From: JAUVUV01 sp964548275
GTDB lineage: Bacteria; Gemmatimonadota; Glassbacteria; GWA2-58-10
Direction of reading: 5' to 3'
Length of the DNA: 7,250 nt
Assembly: GCA_964548275.1 (NCBI GenBank)
Contig: CAZJQI010000090.1
Location: 1-7,250, forward strand
Within the stretch, counting starts at the first letter, position 1; the number at the start of each line of letters is the position of its first letter. The notes below the pieces were generated by a model, which ran no database searches, was not told the origin of the DNA, and saw nothing but the letters and a program-made list of their open reading frames with translations. Positions 6,780-7,250 of this stretch are shown here, one piece after another. A program made the position numbers and the translations under genes.

Positions 6780-6823
6780 TTAAACGTGAAGAGGCTTGTA
6801 AGTTCTTACATTTGGACGTTTAA
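6780..6823. repeat. Nested stem-loop 1
   Basis: Outer arms TTAAACGT (6780-6787) and ACGTTTAA (6816-6823) pair perfectly over 8 bp. Inside is TGTAAG-TT-CTTACA (6797-6810), a 6-bp inner dyad. Could fold as RNA or act as a paired protein site. Confidence 0.5.
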
Positions 6824-6853
6824 GCACATCGCTTCATCCATATTTAGGGCATT

Positions 6854-6894
6854 CTGTTCAATATTATAAGGAGACCAAAAGAGATATTCAACAG
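6854..6894. repeat. Stem-loop 2
   Basis: CTGTTCAATAT (6854-6864) pairs with ATATTCAACAG (6884-6894) over 10 of 11 positions. The 19-base loop contains AAGGAGA, which looks like a ribosome binding site, but no start codon or reading frame follows it. Confidence 0.45.
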
Positions 6895-6904
6895 CCATAA
6901 CCAT

Positions 6905-6947
6905 AAACAATATAAGAAGTTACTGCATTTTGCAGCCAATATTGTTT
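6905..6947. repeat. Nested stem-loop 3
   Basis: Outer arms AAACAATAT (6905-6913) and ATATTGTTT (6939-6947) pair perfectly over 9 bp. They enclose CTGCA-TTT-TGCAG (6923-6935), a 5-bp inner hairpin. The layout resembles stem-loop 1: a long outer dyad, an asymmetric gap and an inner hairpin. Confidence 0.5.
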
Positions 6948-7079
6948 TGTGATAATCTTGAGTTACTATCGCCTGTCTGAGAGGGAAAAAACGCTGTAAG
7001 TCCTTATTTTACATTGAATTGTTGAGTTGCTTCTCTGAATGTAGCCTTTTAACCTATTCTCTGTCAATGGGTTGCGATG

Positions 7080-7097
7080 TTGAACAGGCTCAAATTG
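7080..7097 (-). repeat. Inverted repeat, right copy (C)
   Basis: Read on the minus strand this is CAATTTGAGCCTGTTCAA. It shares 15 perfect bases with copy A at 2303-2317 and 14 with copy B at 6764-6777. With copy B it forms terminal-inverted-repeat-like ends; no clear target-site duplication is visible at the flanks. Confidence 0.55.
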
Positions 7098-7121
7098 CCA
7101 CAAGCCATAACAGGATCTTTT

Positions 7122-7163
7122 CTACGGGAGCCCGAACGGGGCGAGGCATGCTTTGCCCCTACG
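7122..7163. repeat. GC-rich palindromic intergenic repeat
   Basis: GGGGCGAGGCATGC and its partner TGCTTTGCCCC form a stem of about 10 bp (7138-7159, two G-T pairs) around GCATGC. It is preceded by CTACGGG and CGGG-AG-CCCG and followed by TACG. It closely resembles palindromic, REP- or MITE-like repeats that I recall being scattered between genes in many uncultured bacteria. That family resemblance is from memory and unverified. Confidence 0.4.
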
Positions 7164-7250
7164 CTTAGTGAAGTCTCGTGGCTGGGGGACATAAAAGGGG
7201 CAGCGTGTAGATGATAAATAATTTCCATCCATGCCCTGATAGATGTTCCA

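Larger units (their letters stand above)
6595..7250. other. Long non-coding region upstream of the iron operon
   Basis: No coding frame of credible length was seen in these 656 bp. Left to right it holds the operon's promoter and candidate operator (6622-6693), an A/T-rich stretch, a cluster of nested inverted repeats (6780-6947) bracketed by an inverted 14-bp repeat (6764-6777 and 7080-7093), and a GC-rich palindrome (7138-7159). The first 500 bp are distinctly AT-rich against the neighbouring genes; the last 130 bp are GC-rich. Confidence 0.6.

Noticed and set aside
6865..6883. AAGGAGA as a ribosome binding site for a small gene
   Set aside because: No ATG, GTG or TTG lies at a suitable distance, and a stop codon follows within a few codons in the nearby frames.
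6764..7093. CRISPR array
   Set aside because: The repeats are inverted or only twice direct, with no regular repeat-spacer spacing.

Overview
The window is bacterial chromosomal DNA of moderate GC. It carries four complete genes on the minus strand, one 5'-truncated gene on the plus strand, and two sizeable non-coding stretches. Starts are preceded by Shine-Dalgarno-like sequences, and one clear sigma70-type promoter is visible. The gene set (a DUF4091/GH123-like glycosidase, an HU-family protein, and a DtxR-FeoA-FeoB iron operon) does not identify a taxon. The glycosidase type and the GC-rich palindromic intergenic repeat near the right end remind me of uncultured environmental lineages of the FCB/PVC sort, but this is a weak inference.

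Layout: bases 1-2292 (+) are the C-terminal part of a large protein, with a fibronectin-III-like domain followed by a DUF4091/GH123-type module. Its upstream end lies outside the window. Bases 2293-2810 are non-coding and begin with a 15-bp sequence that recurs, inverted, at the right side of the window. An HU/IHF-family gene follows on the minus strand (2811-3083) with its own promoter (3171-3199). Then comes a compact minus-strand operon read right to left: DtxR-family regulator (6130-6594), feoA (5854-6096) and feoB (3361-5814), with gaps of only 33 and 39 bp. Bases 6595-7250 hold the operon promoter, a candidate DtxR operator, a cluster of nested stem-loops bracketed by an inverted 14-bp repeat, and a GC-rich palindrome.

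How the genes work together: the regulator probably senses Fe2+ (or Mn2+) and represses its own operon through the TTAG-N6-CTAA dyad next to the promoter. When iron is scarce, FeoB (the membrane ferrous-iron permease with a GTPase domain) and FeoA (a small SH3-like cytoplasmic partner) are made. HU and the glycosidase have no evident functional link to iron uptake.

Points most worth a second look: FeoB carries arginine in place of the invariant P-loop lysine and a long hydrophilic insert in its core. The regulator's metal site mixes MntR-like and DtxR-like ligands. Both long non-coding stretches are bracketed by related inverted repeats, suggesting a small non-autonomous element family or a structured RNA.
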